A DNA stretch of 64,000 nucleotides from Salipaludibacillus keqinensis (lineage in GTDB: Bacteria; Bacillota; Bacilli; Bacillales; Salisediminibacteriaceae). Made by a program: the position numbers and the translations under genes. The stretch is taken from positions 62,001 through 126,000 of the forward strand of contig NZ_PDOD01000003.1 of assembly GCF_003226325.1 (NCBI RefSeq), read 5' to 3'. Of this stretch, positions 44,755 to 54,585 are shown one piece after another (the stretch's first letter is position 1; each line of letters begins with the position of its first letter). A model generated the notes under the pieces. It searched no databases and was not told the origin of the DNA. It saw only the letters and a program-made list of their open reading frames with translations.

Positions 44755-47700
44755 ATGAAGGTTCTTTCATCAGCAACAAGGAAAGTGATTCTAGGGATGT
44801 TCGTATTCATGCTCATAACGAGTATGATCGCACCGGGCAGTTTCACAGAAGTAAAGGCAAACGAGCAGCAAGACCAGTCAGAGGAACCATACATAGACCC
44901 GAACATCCAAGCAGCATCCACCGACCAAGTTGATATTATCGTAGAACTATCTGCAGAACCCATCGCCGCAAAGAAATCAGAAGCTGAAGAAAACAATGTG
45001 ATGTTTCAATCGGCTTCGGTGGAACAGGAACTAGAAACAGAAGCGGAGGCATTTATCAGCTTTTTAGACGAACAACAACTGGACTATGAAGAGATTCATC
45101 GATATGAAGAAGTGTTTAACGGCTTCAGTTTGACCTTGTCAGAAGAAGACGTGGCCAGTCTAGAACACTTTGAATCAACGAAAGGCATTTATTTAGATCA
45201 AATCTATGAAATTACCACTGAAGAGATCGTCGATGCCAATGCTTCAAGTGAGCATACAGCAAGCCTAGGAGTAGACGAGCTATGGGAACAAGGTTTGACA
45301 GGAGCCGGCGTGAAAATTGGTGTGATTGACACTGGGATCGACTATGAACACCCCGATCTCAAGGATGCCTATAAAGGCGGAGCCAATTTTGTTAATGATG
45401 GCAGACAGACTCCATTGGAAGGATATGATTTCGTAACGTCCACCCATGGGACGAATGTCAGTGGCATCATTGCTGGAAATGGCCGTGTCAAAGGAGTGGC
45501 TTACGATGCGGACTTGTATGTATACCGTGCCCTTGACATTGACAACCGTGGCAAAACGGGACATATTCTTAAAGGAATAGAGCAAGCAACGAAAGATGAC
45601 ATGGACATCTTGAACTTATCGTTAGGAAGAAATGAGAACGAATCCGATACACCGCTCACAAGAGGCATCAACAACGCCGTGAAAAATGGGACAGTCGTGG
45701 TCGTCTCAAGCGGCAACGAAGGAAGAAGTGGTGCCAAGTCTATCGGTGATCCTGGTACGGCAGCTTTAGCTATCACCGTAGGCGCGTCTCATAACGTGAA
45801 CGGTCAAGAATCGATTGCTCCTTTTTCTTCAAGGGGCCCGGTTCACGAAACATACGACATCAAACCGGACTTGGTGGCGCCAGGAGTGAGTATTTATTCG
45901 ACCTCTTCTCTTGCGAAGACATCCCCGGCAAACTACAACCATGCCTATAACTATTACAGCGGAACGAGCATGTCCGCCCCATTCATAACCGGGATGGCTG
46001 CTCTTTTGCTTGAAGAAAACAGGGAACGAACGCCAGCAGAAATCAAAGCGAGGCTGATGAACACAGCCATGGAAGTCCCAGGTTATAGCGTGAACGACAC
46101 AGGTTCAGGGCGAGTGCAAGGAGAACAGGCCTCAACGACACCTGTCTTCGCCACCTTTACCGATGTGAACGATTATCTGAACGAAGGCAAGGTGAACCAG
46201 CTCCACCATGAAACAGGAAGCCTGAACTTCGGCCAGGTGACGATGGGAGGAGACTTTCGAGAGACTCGTTCAATGCAGGTGACGAACACGTCAGCAGCGT
46301 CAGTCGACTATCAAATGTCTTGGGATGTTCATGGTCCAGGGGAGAGTGTGTCCCTTGATATGCCAGAATCGATCACGGTGGAAGGGAACCAAGTAACAGA
46401 AATCCCTGTCAGTCTCGTGTCTACGGATGTGACGGAAGCTGGCTATTATGAAGGGTTTATCTTATTAGAATCAGACCAGCACCCTTCCCTACGAATCCCT
46501 TTTGGCGTGGAGGTCGATGTGGCGTCCAACCCGATTGAAACGTTGTCCATTGAACCTTCAATTTTTAATGAAGATCGAAACGAAACGATCGTTCATTTTC
46601 AAGGAAACGGTCAAGCGACCTCAAGCAAATTAGAGTTATTAGACAAAGAAACGGGAGCGGCCCTCGGCCTGATCCACGAAGAACAAGGTGGCCCTGAAGC
46701 GAGCTCCTTCTCTTGGGACTTAACGTATACTTCAGATGCGAACGAACAACAGGAAAAAATAACAGATGGCGACTATGTCATTCAATACACCGTCTATACA
46801 AGCCCTGCGCAATCTTTTTCCAAACAGGCAGCCTTCATGGTCTACAGTGAAACACCTGAGATCAGTATCCATGAAACAGAAGTCGCGAGTAACGATATCA
46901 GTGGACAAGTGGCTTCATATTTCGCCGACATAGGAGAAGCAGCTGAAGGAATCCAAGGAAATTATTCACTGGCAAACGAAACAGGGACGTACCGAACAGG
47001 ATCCCTTCGCTTCTCTGACGATGGGCAGTTCTCCCTCCGTGACAAGTTACGGATAGGCGAATCGACCTTGACGATCGAAGCGACAGATAAGGCAGGCAAT
47101 CAGGCAAGCGTTGATTTCACGATCATCTTCACTGACTCCTCTTATCAGCTTGGCGACGAAAGCCAAGGGGTAAAACGATTGAAAGAGAGAATGGCGGAGC
47201 TAGGCTTTGACCCTGATGAACAGCCAGATGAATTCTTCGGAGAGAAGACGGAAGCGATGTTAGTGGAGCTGCAAAACTATTACTCCATCCCGGCAACGGG
47301 CATTGCCGACGACGAAACGAAAAACAAAATGGCTGAGATCCTGTCGACTGTTTTCAAAGACCGAAACGAAGACGACCGGATTGTTGAATTGAAACAGAGG
47401 ATCACTGGACTAGGATTCGGGAATTTCCCTGAGAATCCGTCGAATGTGTACGGCCGGGTAACCGCCAATGTAGTGAAAGAATTTCAAAGTTATTATGATT
47501 TGAGAGAGAATGGCATCGTCGATGAGGTAACCCTTGCTGTGATCGACGACTTATGGGAGCGCTCTTTGAAAGACGGCGACGATAAAGGGGAAGTCACTGA
47601 GTTGAAACAGAACCTTTCAGCGCTAGGATTTGGAAACTTTCCGACGAACCCTTCTCCTCGCTACGGACGAGTTACATCTGGCGTCGTTAGTGACTTTCAA

Positions 47701-48405
47701 GAACACTACGGACTTCACGTGTCTGGCACAGCGAATCCGATCACGCTGACTAAAATCAGCGAATTAATGAGCGACGTTTATGAAGATGGCGATGATTTAC
47801 CTGAGATCGCCGACTTTAAACAGAAGTTGACCATGCTTGGTTACGGGAACTTCCCAGCCAATCCGTCTCCTCGCTATGGACCGGTGACCTCTAACGTCGT
47901 TAAAGAATTTCAGGCTGATCAAGGACTAGACGTAACAGGAACAGCCGACCGGTTGACGAGGGCGAAAATGGATGAATTGCTTGTCGTCGTTTATGACAAT
48001 CGAGACGACGCTGGCGGAATTCAAACCCTGAAACAACAGCTGACATTTCTCGGTTTCGGCAATTTCCCTGAAACGCCCTCCACGCGTTACGGACCTGTGA
48101 CCGCAAGAGTGGTGGAAGACTTCCAAGCCTACTATGGTCTTGGAGTAACAGGGGTCGTGAACGTCCAGACCTTAAACATATTAGAAAAAAATGTGCAGAC
48201 ACCTTTTCAAAACAATGAAAGCAATGCAAAAATTAGAGAGTTAAAGATTCAGCTCACGTCACTAGGCTTCGGCAACTTCCCAGCGAACCCTTCAGAAAAC
48301 TACGGGCCCGTGACTGCCGCTGTCGTCAAAGAATTCCAACGAAGTCATGGCTTAATGGAAAATGGCATCGGTGATTCCAGGACGATGAAAAAACTATATG
48401 AGTAA
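44755..48405 (+). CDS. giant secreted subtilisin-type serine protease (Vpr-like) with six peptidoglycan-binding modules
   Basis: A 1216-residue secreted protease. Order: signal peptide (to about residue 38), I9-type propeptide (about 50-165), S8 peptidase domain with catalytic Asp (about 193, VIDTGIDYEHP), His (about 230, HGTNVSG) and Ser (about 406, GTSMSAP), beta-sandwich domains (about 480-790), then six C-terminal PG_binding modules (about 800-1216) of the LGFGNFP type. The catalytic part resembles Vpr of B. subtilis; the modules would hold it in the wall, where it could process surface proteins or peptides. The frame is open to 44695, but GTAGGTGGGG precedes the ATG at 44755 and a clear signal peptide begins there. 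Confidence 0.92.
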   Translation: MKVLSSATRKVILGMFVFMLITSMIAPGSFTEVKANEQQDQSEEPYIDPNIQAASTDQVDIIVELSAEPIAAKKSEAEENNVMFQSASVEQELETEAEAFISFLDEQQLDYEEIHRYEEVFNGFSLTLSEEDVASLEHFESTKGIYLDQIYEITTEEIVDANASSEHTASLGVDELWEQGLTGAGVKIGVIDTGIDYEHPDLKDAYKGGANFVNDGRQTPLEGYDFVTSTHGTNVSGIIAGNGRVKGVAYDADLYVYRALDIDNRGKTGHILKGIEQATKDDMDILNLSLGRNENESDTPLTRGINNAVKNGTVVVVSSGNEGRSGAKSIGDPGTAALAITVGASHNVNGQESIAPFSSRGPVHETYDIKPDLVAPGVSIYSTSSLAKTSPANYNHAYNYYSGTSMSAPFITGMAALLLEENRERTPAEIKARLMNTAMEVPGYSVNDTGSGRVQGEQASTTPVFATFTDVNDYLNEGKVNQLHHETGSLNFGQVTMGGDFRETRSMQVTNTSAASVDYQMSWDVHGPGESVSLDMPESITVEGNQVTEIPVSLVSTDVTEAGYYEGFILLESDQHPSLRIPFGVEVDVASNPIETLSIEPSIFNEDRNETIVHFQGNGQATSSKLELLDKETGAALGLIHEEQGGPEASSFSWDLTYTSDANEQQEKITDGDYVIQYTVYTSPAQSFSKQAAFMVYSETPEISIHETEVASNDISGQVASYFADIGEAAEGIQGNYSLANETGTYRTGSLRFSDDGQFSLRDKLRIGESTLTIEATDKAGNQASVDFTIIFTDSSYQLGDESQGVKRLKERMAELGFDPDEQPDEFFGEKTEAMLVELQNYYSIPATGIADDETKNKMAEILSTVFKDRNEDDRIVELKQRITGLGFGNFPENPSNVYGRVTANVVKEFQSYYDLRENGIVDEVTLAVIDDLWERSLKDGDDKGEVTELKQNLSALGFGNFPTNPSPRYGRVTSGVVSDFQEHYGLHVSGTANPITLTKISELMSDVYEDGDDLPEIADFKQKLTMLGYGNFPANPSPRYGPVTSNVVKEFQADQGLDVTGTADRLTRAKMDELLVVVYDNRDDAGGIQTLKQQLTFLGFGNFPETPSTRYGPVTARVVEDFQAYYGLGVTGVVNVQTLNILEKNVQTPFQNNESNAKIRELKIQLTSLGFGNFPANPSENYGPVTAAVVKEFQRSHGLMENGIGDSRTMKKLYE

Positions 48406-48422
48406 TTTTTGATTGAGATGAG

Positions 48423-48451
48423 ATCCCTGCGCTGAGGCGCAGGGATTTTTT
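48423..48451 (+). terminator. terminator of the protease gene
   Basis: Perfect 10-bp stem ATCCCTGCGC / GCGCAGGGAT, TGAG loop, T tail. Confidence 0.94.
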
Positions 48452-48495
48452 GGTGCAACCAAAAACAGAGGGAGCGCCACAAATCATGACAGGCA

Positions 48496-48926
48496 GTCGA
48501 TAAATGAGTTTATCGGTAGAAGTTGAGGGAGTGCGAGTGAAAAGAGGTCGATAAATGAGTTTATCGGTAGAAGTTGAGGGAGTGGGAATGAAAAGAAGTC
48601 GATAAAAGAGTTTATCGGTAAAAACGGGGGGAGTGAGAATGAAAAGAAGTCGATAAATGAGTTTATCGGTAGAAATGGAGGTAGCAAGAGTGAAAAGAAG
48701 TCGATAAACGGTTTTATCGGTAGAAACGGAGAGAGCAAGAATGAAAAGAGGTCGATAAAAGGTTTTATCGGTAGAAATGGAGAGAGTGCGAATGAAAAGA
48801 GGTCGATAAAAGGTTTTATCGGTAGAAACGGAGGGAGTGCGAGTGAAAAGAGGTCGATAAAAGGTTTTATCGGTAGAAACGGAGGGAGTGCGAGTGAAAA
48901 GAAGTCGATAAAAGGTTTTATCGGTA
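48496..48926 (+). repeat. 51-bp minisatellite with a conserved hairpin (eight full units and one partial)
   Basis: Units start at 48496, 48547, 48598, 48649, 48700, 48751, 48802, 48853 and 48904 (partial). Each contains GTCGATAAA, a 4-nt loop and TTTATCGGTA, so CGATAAA/TTTATCG forms a 7-bp stem. The loop varies (TGAG, AGAG, CGGT, AGGT) while the stem does not. The rest of each unit is purine-rich with a GGAGGGAG-like box and an RTGAAAAGA segment. It fills most of the 700-bp gap between the protease and M14 genes; a degenerate half unit may precede it. One and a half more units lie at 52852-52920. The last 180 bp (48927-49105) have no gene; TTGTTA (49021) and TAATAT could form a weak promoter. 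Confidence 0.93.
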
Positions 48927-49105
48927 TAACCTGACAGAGCACCACCTCGGGAGGGAGACGAGGAACGAACCCCAATCTATGAGTTTTTATCAATAGCCTG
49001 GAAATGCTGCCAAAAGGAACTTGTTAATTTTTTCTATCTCATAGATAATATAAATAGAGTGTATGAGTCTTATAGGCTACACAACCAAATAGGGGATGGG
49101 AAAAG

Positions 49106-52100
49106 ATGAAACAACGACAGTTCCAACAGATCGTAGCTAGTTTACTAGTTTTTTTGCTACTATTTACATCAACAATCACCGTTACGGCTGAAGGTGGAAA
49201 CAGCGAACAAAATGAGGGGAATACTTCAGAGGTAGGACATATCGACGTATCGCCCGATCTTTTTCATACGAGCATAGACGAAGTGGCTCTGACATTCGAG
49301 AGGGATGACGCGGCAGAGCAAATGAATGTATACATAATAGATCGAGAAACGGACGAGGTTGTTCGTTTCATCGAGTCATTGGATTTACCTGATGTAGACG
49401 CCGACACGATTGACTACATTTGGGATCCGGCCGCCACAGACGAAGAACCAATACCAGATGGACACTATTTCTTTGCCGCCACGTCTTCCGTTGAGGAAGA
49501 AGAGCAAATCGCTGCAGTGTCAGACACGGTCATGATTCACAGCGATGCGCCACGCGTTTTCGTGAATGGCCTCGAATCCAACGAAACGATCGAAGTCAAT
49601 GATAACCAATTTACGATTCAGATCGACTCTCTTTTTGTGAAAAAAGATGTTGGAGAGGAAAACATCGACCTGTCGTACAAATTAGATCAATCTGGCGACG
49701 AGTCAACTCATCTCACGTTGGATGAAGCGGGACAAGTGACAGTAGAGGACCAACTGGAAGAAGGGACCAATACCGTTGTCATTTCGGCAGTAGACCATGC
49801 AAATAATAGAATAGAAGAAACATTTCAACTAGACTTTATCGTCAAGAGTGAAACAGAGGCGACGGATCACCAAGAAGAAATCGACTCCCAAGCGATCGCT
49901 GAACAAGAAGAAGGCGTGGAGGTTGAGGAGATAGACGAGCCAGAGCATTCCCTTACGGACGAACAAATTATCCAACTCAAGTTGAATCTGCAGGAACTCG
50001 GCTTTGGCTCTTTTTCTGATCAGCCAACGGCCCATTACGATGAAGACTTGACAGAAGCAGTGGCAAACTTCCAAAGCGTTGTTCAGCTTGACGTCACGGG
50101 CGAAGCTGATGAACAGACGTTAGGGGAAATAGACAAGCTTCTTTCCTTACCATACAGAGATGGGGAAGAAGGGGACATGATCAAAACCCTCAAAGAACAG
50201 TTAACATTATTAGGATTTGGAAATTTCCCATCGAACCCATCCAACCGATACGGCCCGGTGACGACCGCTGTCGTAGTGGAGTTCCAACAATACTACGGTC
50301 TAATTGAAAGTGGGATTGTCACGGACGAGGTTCTGCAACTCATCGATGGTTTGCTAGCTATTCCGTATGAAGACGGAGACAGCCATCTTTTGATCAAACA
50401 ATTAAAACAAGATCTAACGATGTTAGGCTTCGGGAACTTCCCTACAGAGCCATCGCCAAACTACGGATCTGTGACTTCAGGGGTAGTCAGTGAATTCCAA
50501 GATCATTACGGATTGCCGATAACGGGGGACGCTGATGAAGCGACGTTGAACAAAATATCAACGCTCCTTTCCAGTGAGTATCGTGATGGGGAAGAAGGTC
50601 CTCACATCGTTACGTTAAAACAAGATTTATCCGCTCTCGGATTCGGGAGTTTTCCAGAAAATCCTTCGAACCGGTATGGATCTGTGACAGCTGGGGTGGT
50701 AGCTGAGTTTCAAGATTATGTCGGTTTGCCTGTCAGTGGGATAGCGGATGAACAAACGCTCGCTAAGATCGAAGAATTGCTGGCTTCCCAGTATCGTGAT
50801 GGAGACGAAGGGGAGCATATCGTTACGTTAAAAAATCAGTTAACGGTATTAGGATTCGGAAACTTCCCATCCAATCCCTCTCCACGTTATGGCGCGGTGA
50901 CCTCCGGAGTGGTGGAGGACTTCCAGGCATATTACGGATTACCCGTGACTGGAATCGTCAATGGCATCACCTTAACTAAAATCAATGAGCTCATGTCCTC
51001 TTTAAACTATCAAGATGGCGAGAGTGGTGCTCACATCGTTACTCTTAAGGAAAACTTAACGAAACTGGGATTTGGCAACTTCCCTGCCAATCCGTCACCT
51101 AATTATGGTTCGGTCACGTCCGGTGTGGTGAAAGAATTCCAGCAATATTACGGTTTAACGGTCAGTGGCGTTGCCAATGAACTGACGCTTGCTAAATTAG
51201 ACGAAGCTTTAGACGGTGTTTTTGCCATTGGAGATCGGGATCGTGCCGTCATCACCATCAAACAGAACCTGACCAAGCTCGGGTTCGGAAATTTCCCAGC
51301 CAGTCCGTCGGACGCTTATGGAACAGTGACAGCGGGTGTGGTGAAAGACTTTCAAGCGTATTATGGATTAGACGTGACGGGCATTTATGACTTGAAAACG
51401 AGAGAGAAGCTGGATCAAATCGTTACGTCACCTCTTCGTGACGGCCAGAGCTCCAATCAAGTCGTGAATCTGAAGGAAGATTTAACAAAACTAGGTTTCA
51501 CCTTCCCAGCGAACCCGTCAAGAAATTACGGTTCTGTGACCAAAGGGAAAGTGGAAGATTTCCAACAACATTACGGTCTTCGCGTCAACGGTATCGCCGA
51601 TCCAGTGACTCTTGCTAAAATAGACGAACTGCTGCGATCCAGTTACCGAACGGGACAAAATCATTCCGGTGTTGTGGAGCTGAAAAACCAATTAACGAGC
51701 CTTGGATTTCAATTTCCCAACAACCCTTCTTCAGCTTACGGGAGTGTGACAGAAGGCAGAGTAAAAGAATTTCAACGCTCACAAAACTTGCCCGTAAGCG
51801 GGATTGCTGATGAGATTACGAGACAAACGATCCAATCGGTTTTGAGCACTCAGCGAAAAATTGTTAACGGAAACGAGACGTATTCCTTTTCGCAAATGGA
51901 GCGGGACATTCAAAGACTAAAAGCGATGTACCCTGGTTTAGTCGAAACGAAGGTCATCGGCCAATCCCTTGATGGAAGAGACATTCATGCGATCCGCTTA
52001 GGCAAAGGCAGCACTGAAGTATTTATCAATGGCTCGCACCACGCCTATGAACATATGACGACGAACGTGAACATGAAGATGCTCGATGAATACGCCTACG

Positions 52101-52762
52101 CCTATGCGAAAAATCATCGGTTTGACGGATGGAACGTTCGGACTGTTTTGAACAGGACGAGCATTTGGTTTGTCCCGATGGTGAATCCAGATGGGGTGGA
52201 ATTGGTCCAGCGGGGACCGAGCGCCCTGAGCAGCCAACTAGCCAGCAGAGCCATTTCAATCAATGGAGGAAGCACCAACTTCTCCTCTTGGAAGGCGAAC
52301 GCTCGGGGTGTCGACTTAAACAGACAGTATCCCGCCCTTTGGAACACGATTGAACATAATCCAGGGAGACCGAGCCCAATGAATTACAAAGGGACTAGCC
52401 CGTTATCAGAGCCAGAAGCGAAGGCGGTCTATGACTTCGCCCGCAGCAAGGATTTCAAAACAGCTCTGTCTTATCATTCGTCAGGTGAGGTGCTTTTCAC
52501 CAGGCACCCCGGTCACGTAGCGAACATTGTTTCAAACAAAACGGGCTACAACGTCGTGAATTTGACTCACAGTCAAAGCGGCGGAGGCTTCACAGACTGG
52601 TTTATTCTCAACCAAGGCAAGCCCGGACTAACACCGGAAATTTCACCATTCGTCGGTCCAAGACCCGTTCCACTAAGTAACTGGACCCGCGTCTGGAACC
52701 AAAACAACTCCGTCGGCCTCATCGTAGCAGACGAAGCGTACCAAAACAGAAACAGCCGATAA
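49106..52762 (+). CDS. giant secreted M14 zinc peptidase with nine peptidoglycan-binding modules
   Basis: A 1218-residue secreted enzyme. Order: signal peptide (to about residue 28), Ig-like region (about 40-250), acidic linker, nine PG_binding modules (about 290-910), and a C-terminal M14 carboxypeptidase-fold domain (about 920-1218). Zinc ligands are the His and Glu of GSHHAYEHMT (about 978 and 981) and the His of LSYHSSG (about 1122); the catalytic Glu is in LTPEISP (about 1177). The NPDGVEL and ARGVDLNRQYP blocks are typical. The closest characterised types are gamma-D-glutamyl-diaminopimelate endopeptidases, which cut peptidoglycan stem peptides; gamma-glutamyl polymers are a second possible substrate given the pgs operon. 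ATG at 49106; the upstream GGGGATGGG is a moderate ribosome binding site. Confidence 0.9.
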   Translation: MKQRQFQQIVASLLVFLLLFTSTITVTAEGGNSEQNEGNTSEVGHIDVSPDLFHTSIDEVALTFERDDAAEQMNVYIIDRETDEVVRFIESLDLPDVDADTIDYIWDPAATDEEPIPDGHYFFAATSSVEEEEQIAAVSDTVMIHSDAPRVFVNGLESNETIEVNDNQFTIQIDSLFVKKDVGEENIDLSYKLDQSGDESTHLTLDEAGQVTVEDQLEEGTNTVVISAVDHANNRIEETFQLDFIVKSETEATDHQEEIDSQAIAEQEEGVEVEEIDEPEHSLTDEQIIQLKLNLQELGFGSFSDQPTAHYDEDLTEAVANFQSVVQLDVTGEADEQTLGEIDKLLSLPYRDGEEGDMIKTLKEQLTLLGFGNFPSNPSNRYGPVTTAVVVEFQQYYGLIESGIVTDEVLQLIDGLLAIPYEDGDSHLLIKQLKQDLTMLGFGNFPTEPSPNYGSVTSGVVSEFQDHYGLPITGDADEATLNKISTLLSSEYRDGEEGPHIVTLKQDLSALGFGSFPENPSNRYGSVTAGVVAEFQDYVGLPVSGIADEQTLAKIEELLASQYRDGDEGEHIVTLKNQLTVLGFGNFPSNPSPRYGAVTSGVVEDFQAYYGLPVTGIVNGITLTKINELMSSLNYQDGESGAHIVTLKENLTKLGFGNFPANPSPNYGSVTSGVVKEFQQYYGLTVSGVANELTLAKLDEALDGVFAIGDRDRAVITIKQNLTKLGFGNFPASPSDAYGTVTAGVVKDFQAYYGLDVTGIYDLKTREKLDQIVTSPLRDGQSSNQVVNLKEDLTKLGFTFPANPSRNYGSVTKGKVEDFQQHYGLRVNGIADPVTLAKIDELLRSSYRTGQNHSGVVELKNQLTSLGFQFPNNPSSAYGSVTEGRVKEFQRSQNLPVSGIADEITRQTIQSVLSTQRKIVNGNETYSFSQMERDIQRLKAMYPGLVETKVIGQSLDGRDIHAIRLGKGSTEVFINGSHHAYEHMTTNVNMKMLDEYAYAYAKNHRFDGWNVRTVLNRTSIWFVPMVNPDGVELVQRGPSALSSQLASRAISINGGSTNFSSWKANARGVDLNRQYPALWNTIEHNPGRPSPMNYKGTSPLSEPEAKAVYDFARSKDFKTALSYHSSGEVLFTRHPGHVANIVSNKTGYNVVNLTHSQSGGGFTDWFILNQGKPGLTPEISPFVGPRPVPLSNWTRVWNQNNSVGLIVADEAYQNRNSR

Positions 52763-52769
52763 AGGCGGC

Positions 52770-52821
52770 AAACCTGAAAAAGCCCTCATGAAAATGGGAC
52801 TTTCTCAGGTTTGTTTTTTTT
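52770..52821 (+). terminator. terminator of the M14 peptidase gene
   Basis: AAACCTGA / TCAGGTTT stem with inner AAAG/CTTT pairing, followed by GTTTTTTTT. Confidence 0.88.
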
Positions 52822-52851
52822 AGAAATGATCCTTTCAGAACTTCTTCAATT

Positions 52852-52920
52852 AGTTTATCGGTAGAAATGGCGTGAGCAGGAATGAAAGGAGGTCGATAAA
52901 TCGGTTTATCGGTAGAAAGG
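52852..52920 (+). repeat. second site of the 51-bp hairpin repeat (about 1.4 units)
   Basis: A half unit (TTTATCGGTAGAAATGG onward) runs into a full hairpin GTCGATAAA-TCGG-TTTATCGGTA at 52892-52914. Same orientation as the array at 48496-48926, so the M14 gene is bracketed by direct repeats. The following 180 bp up to the next gene hold a TATAAT near 53019, with a weak -35. Confidence 0.88.
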
Positions 52921-53102
52921 TGCGGTCGTTCAGCCAAAACACCATCCCCCCCACCAAATCTATGAAAATGTAATATTATTTCCAATTTATAAATAAGGTA
53001 GCTTATCAGTCTCAGTCATATTATAATGTAAGTCGAGAATGGATTATTTCAAGCTCTTTTGGTGAAGAGATTTTACCGCCAAATAGAAAGAAGGTTTTAC
53101 AC

Positions 53103-54524
53103 ATGACTAACATGGATGAATCAAGAAATCATAAATTTATACTCATCTTAGGGGATTTGCTTTGTATTTTGATCGCCTATGTGAGTGCCTTTTATATTAG
53201 ATACCTAGATTTTCCTGGCCGAAACTGGGACGCGTTTATCGCGCTCCTCCCATGGATTTTACTGATCGGCTTGTTCTTTATTTCCGTATACGAGCTCTAT
53301 TCCCTCGACCGGAAACATACGATCAGTGACATTGTGCGAAAAATCATGGTCGCTGTGGCCTTAATGACGTTCTTAACGATGGCTGCTTCATACTTGTTCC
53401 GTGAGTTTGCTATGCCTCGTTCGGTCGTCCTGATCGCCACCGTTTTCATGGTGATCTTAATGGTCGCTTTCAAGGTACTATATTTAAAGCTTACTAGAGG
53501 AAACACCGTCGGTAAAGTTTTGCTAATCGGAAACGAAAGCAATACGGCAAAACTAATCAATAAAGTCCGACACCCGATGTTAAAAGGAACAGAAGTGAGA
53601 CACATTCAAGAACACACAGCCATCGAGAAGATCGACTTCCTGTTGGAAGAATCGGACTATGTCGTGCTCTGTACAGATATCTCAAAAGAAAAGAAGTCAC
53701 AAGTCATCTATCACGCGATGGAACGAAACAAAGTAGTCTACGTCATCCCGACTCTTTACGAACTGCTTCTTCAACGGGCGACAATCTCACCGTTAGAAGA
53801 CACGCTCGTCATGGGCGTGAAGCCTTTTGGACTGACGTGGGACAAAGTTTTCGTGAAGAGAGTGTTTGATTTCGTTGCTTCATTTGTGCTGCTCGTTCTC
53901 ATTTCGCCAGTGTTGGCGTTCGTGGCAACGATCGTGAAGCTAGAAGATCCGAAAGGGAAAGTCATTTACTCCCAAGAACGGTTAGGGAAGTTTGATCGGC
54001 CGTTTACGATTTATAAGTTTCGCTCGATGATCACTGGTGCCGAGAAAGCAACAGGGCCAGTGCTAGCATCGTCCGATGACAATAGGATCACCAAAGTAGG
54101 GAAATTCATTCGCTCCACGCGATTAGATGAGCTGCCACAACTCTTTAATGTGCTGAAAGGGGATATGTCCCTCGTTGGACCACGCCCTGAACGAGAGTTT
54201 TTCATTAAAGAATTAGCGCAAAAATACTATCACTACGGCTACCGCAACCGCGTCCAGCCTGGAATCACTGGCTACGCTCAGGTGATGGGGAAATATTCAA
54301 CGGAAGTGGAAGACAAGTTGCGATTTGATTTATACTATATCCGTAACTACAGCTTATGGCTGGATATTATTATTCTTTTAAAAACGTGTCTCGTCGTTTT
54401 CGATAAGACGAAATCTGAAGGGGCAGAGGAGCATTCTCCATCGTTGGAATCTGACATGGAAACGGCCAGCACCGTCGAAAAAGATAAAGACAATAGTAGC
54501 AAAAAGAAAACAATTAACGTTTAA
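53103..54524 (+). CDS. polyprenyl-phosphate sugar-1-phosphate transferase (WbaP-like)
   Basis: A 473-residue membrane enzyme that starts polymer synthesis by moving a sugar-phosphate from a nucleotide sugar to undecaprenyl phosphate. Four N-terminal transmembrane helices (about 12-130), a Rossmann-like region (about 140-250), a fifth membrane segment (about 262-285, FDFVASFVLLVLISPVLAF) and the C-terminal catalytic domain. The catalytic blocks are YKFRSMITGAE, STRLDELPQLFNVLKGDMS and LVGPRPEREFF, and PGITGYAQV follows. The tail is acidic. Donor sugar unknown. The epimerase downstream and the LCP ligase nearby fit a wall-polymer route. Confidence 0.9.
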   Translation: MTNMDESRNHKFILILGDLLCILIAYVSAFYIRYLDFPGRNWDAFIALLPWILLIGLFFISVYELYSLDRKHTISDIVRKIMVAVALMTFLTMAASYLFREFAMPRSVVLIATVFMVILMVAFKVLYLKLTRGNTVGKVLLIGNESNTAKLINKVRHPMLKGTEVRHIQEHTAIEKIDFLLEESDYVVLCTDISKEKKSQVIYHAMERNKVVYVIPTLYELLLQRATISPLEDTLVMGVKPFGLTWDKVFVKRVFDFVASFVLLVLISPVLAFVATIVKLEDPKGKVIYSQERLGKFDRPFTIYKFRSMITGAEKATGPVLASSDDNRITKVGKFIRSTRLDELPQLFNVLKGDMSLVGPRPEREFFIKELAQKYYHYGYRNRVQPGITGYAQVMGKYSTEVEDKLRFDLYYIRNYSLWLDIIILLKTCLVVFDKTKSEGAEEHSPSLESDMETASTVEKDKDNSSKKKTINV

Positions 54525-54556
54525 ATAAACATTTGTTTAAACGTTTTTCTTTTTTG
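54516..54556 (+). terminator. terminator overlapping the end of the sugar transferase gene
   Basis: 10-bp stem AACGTTTAAA / TTTAAACGTT followed by TTTCTTTTTT. The left arm includes the stop codon. Confidence 0.85.
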
Positions 54557-54585
54557 ATTCGCAAGAGCAAAGGGAGGTAAGACAT

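Noticed and set aside
48496-48926. CRISPR array
   Set aside because: The regions between hairpins are themselves repeated and not unique spacers, the unit is a simple minisatellite, and no cas genes are present.
48484-48993. Minus-strand open frame of 169 residues with a 17-residue period
   Set aside because: It is a by-product of the 51-bp repeat (a multiple of three). There is no ribosome binding site, and the composition is unlike a real membrane protein.
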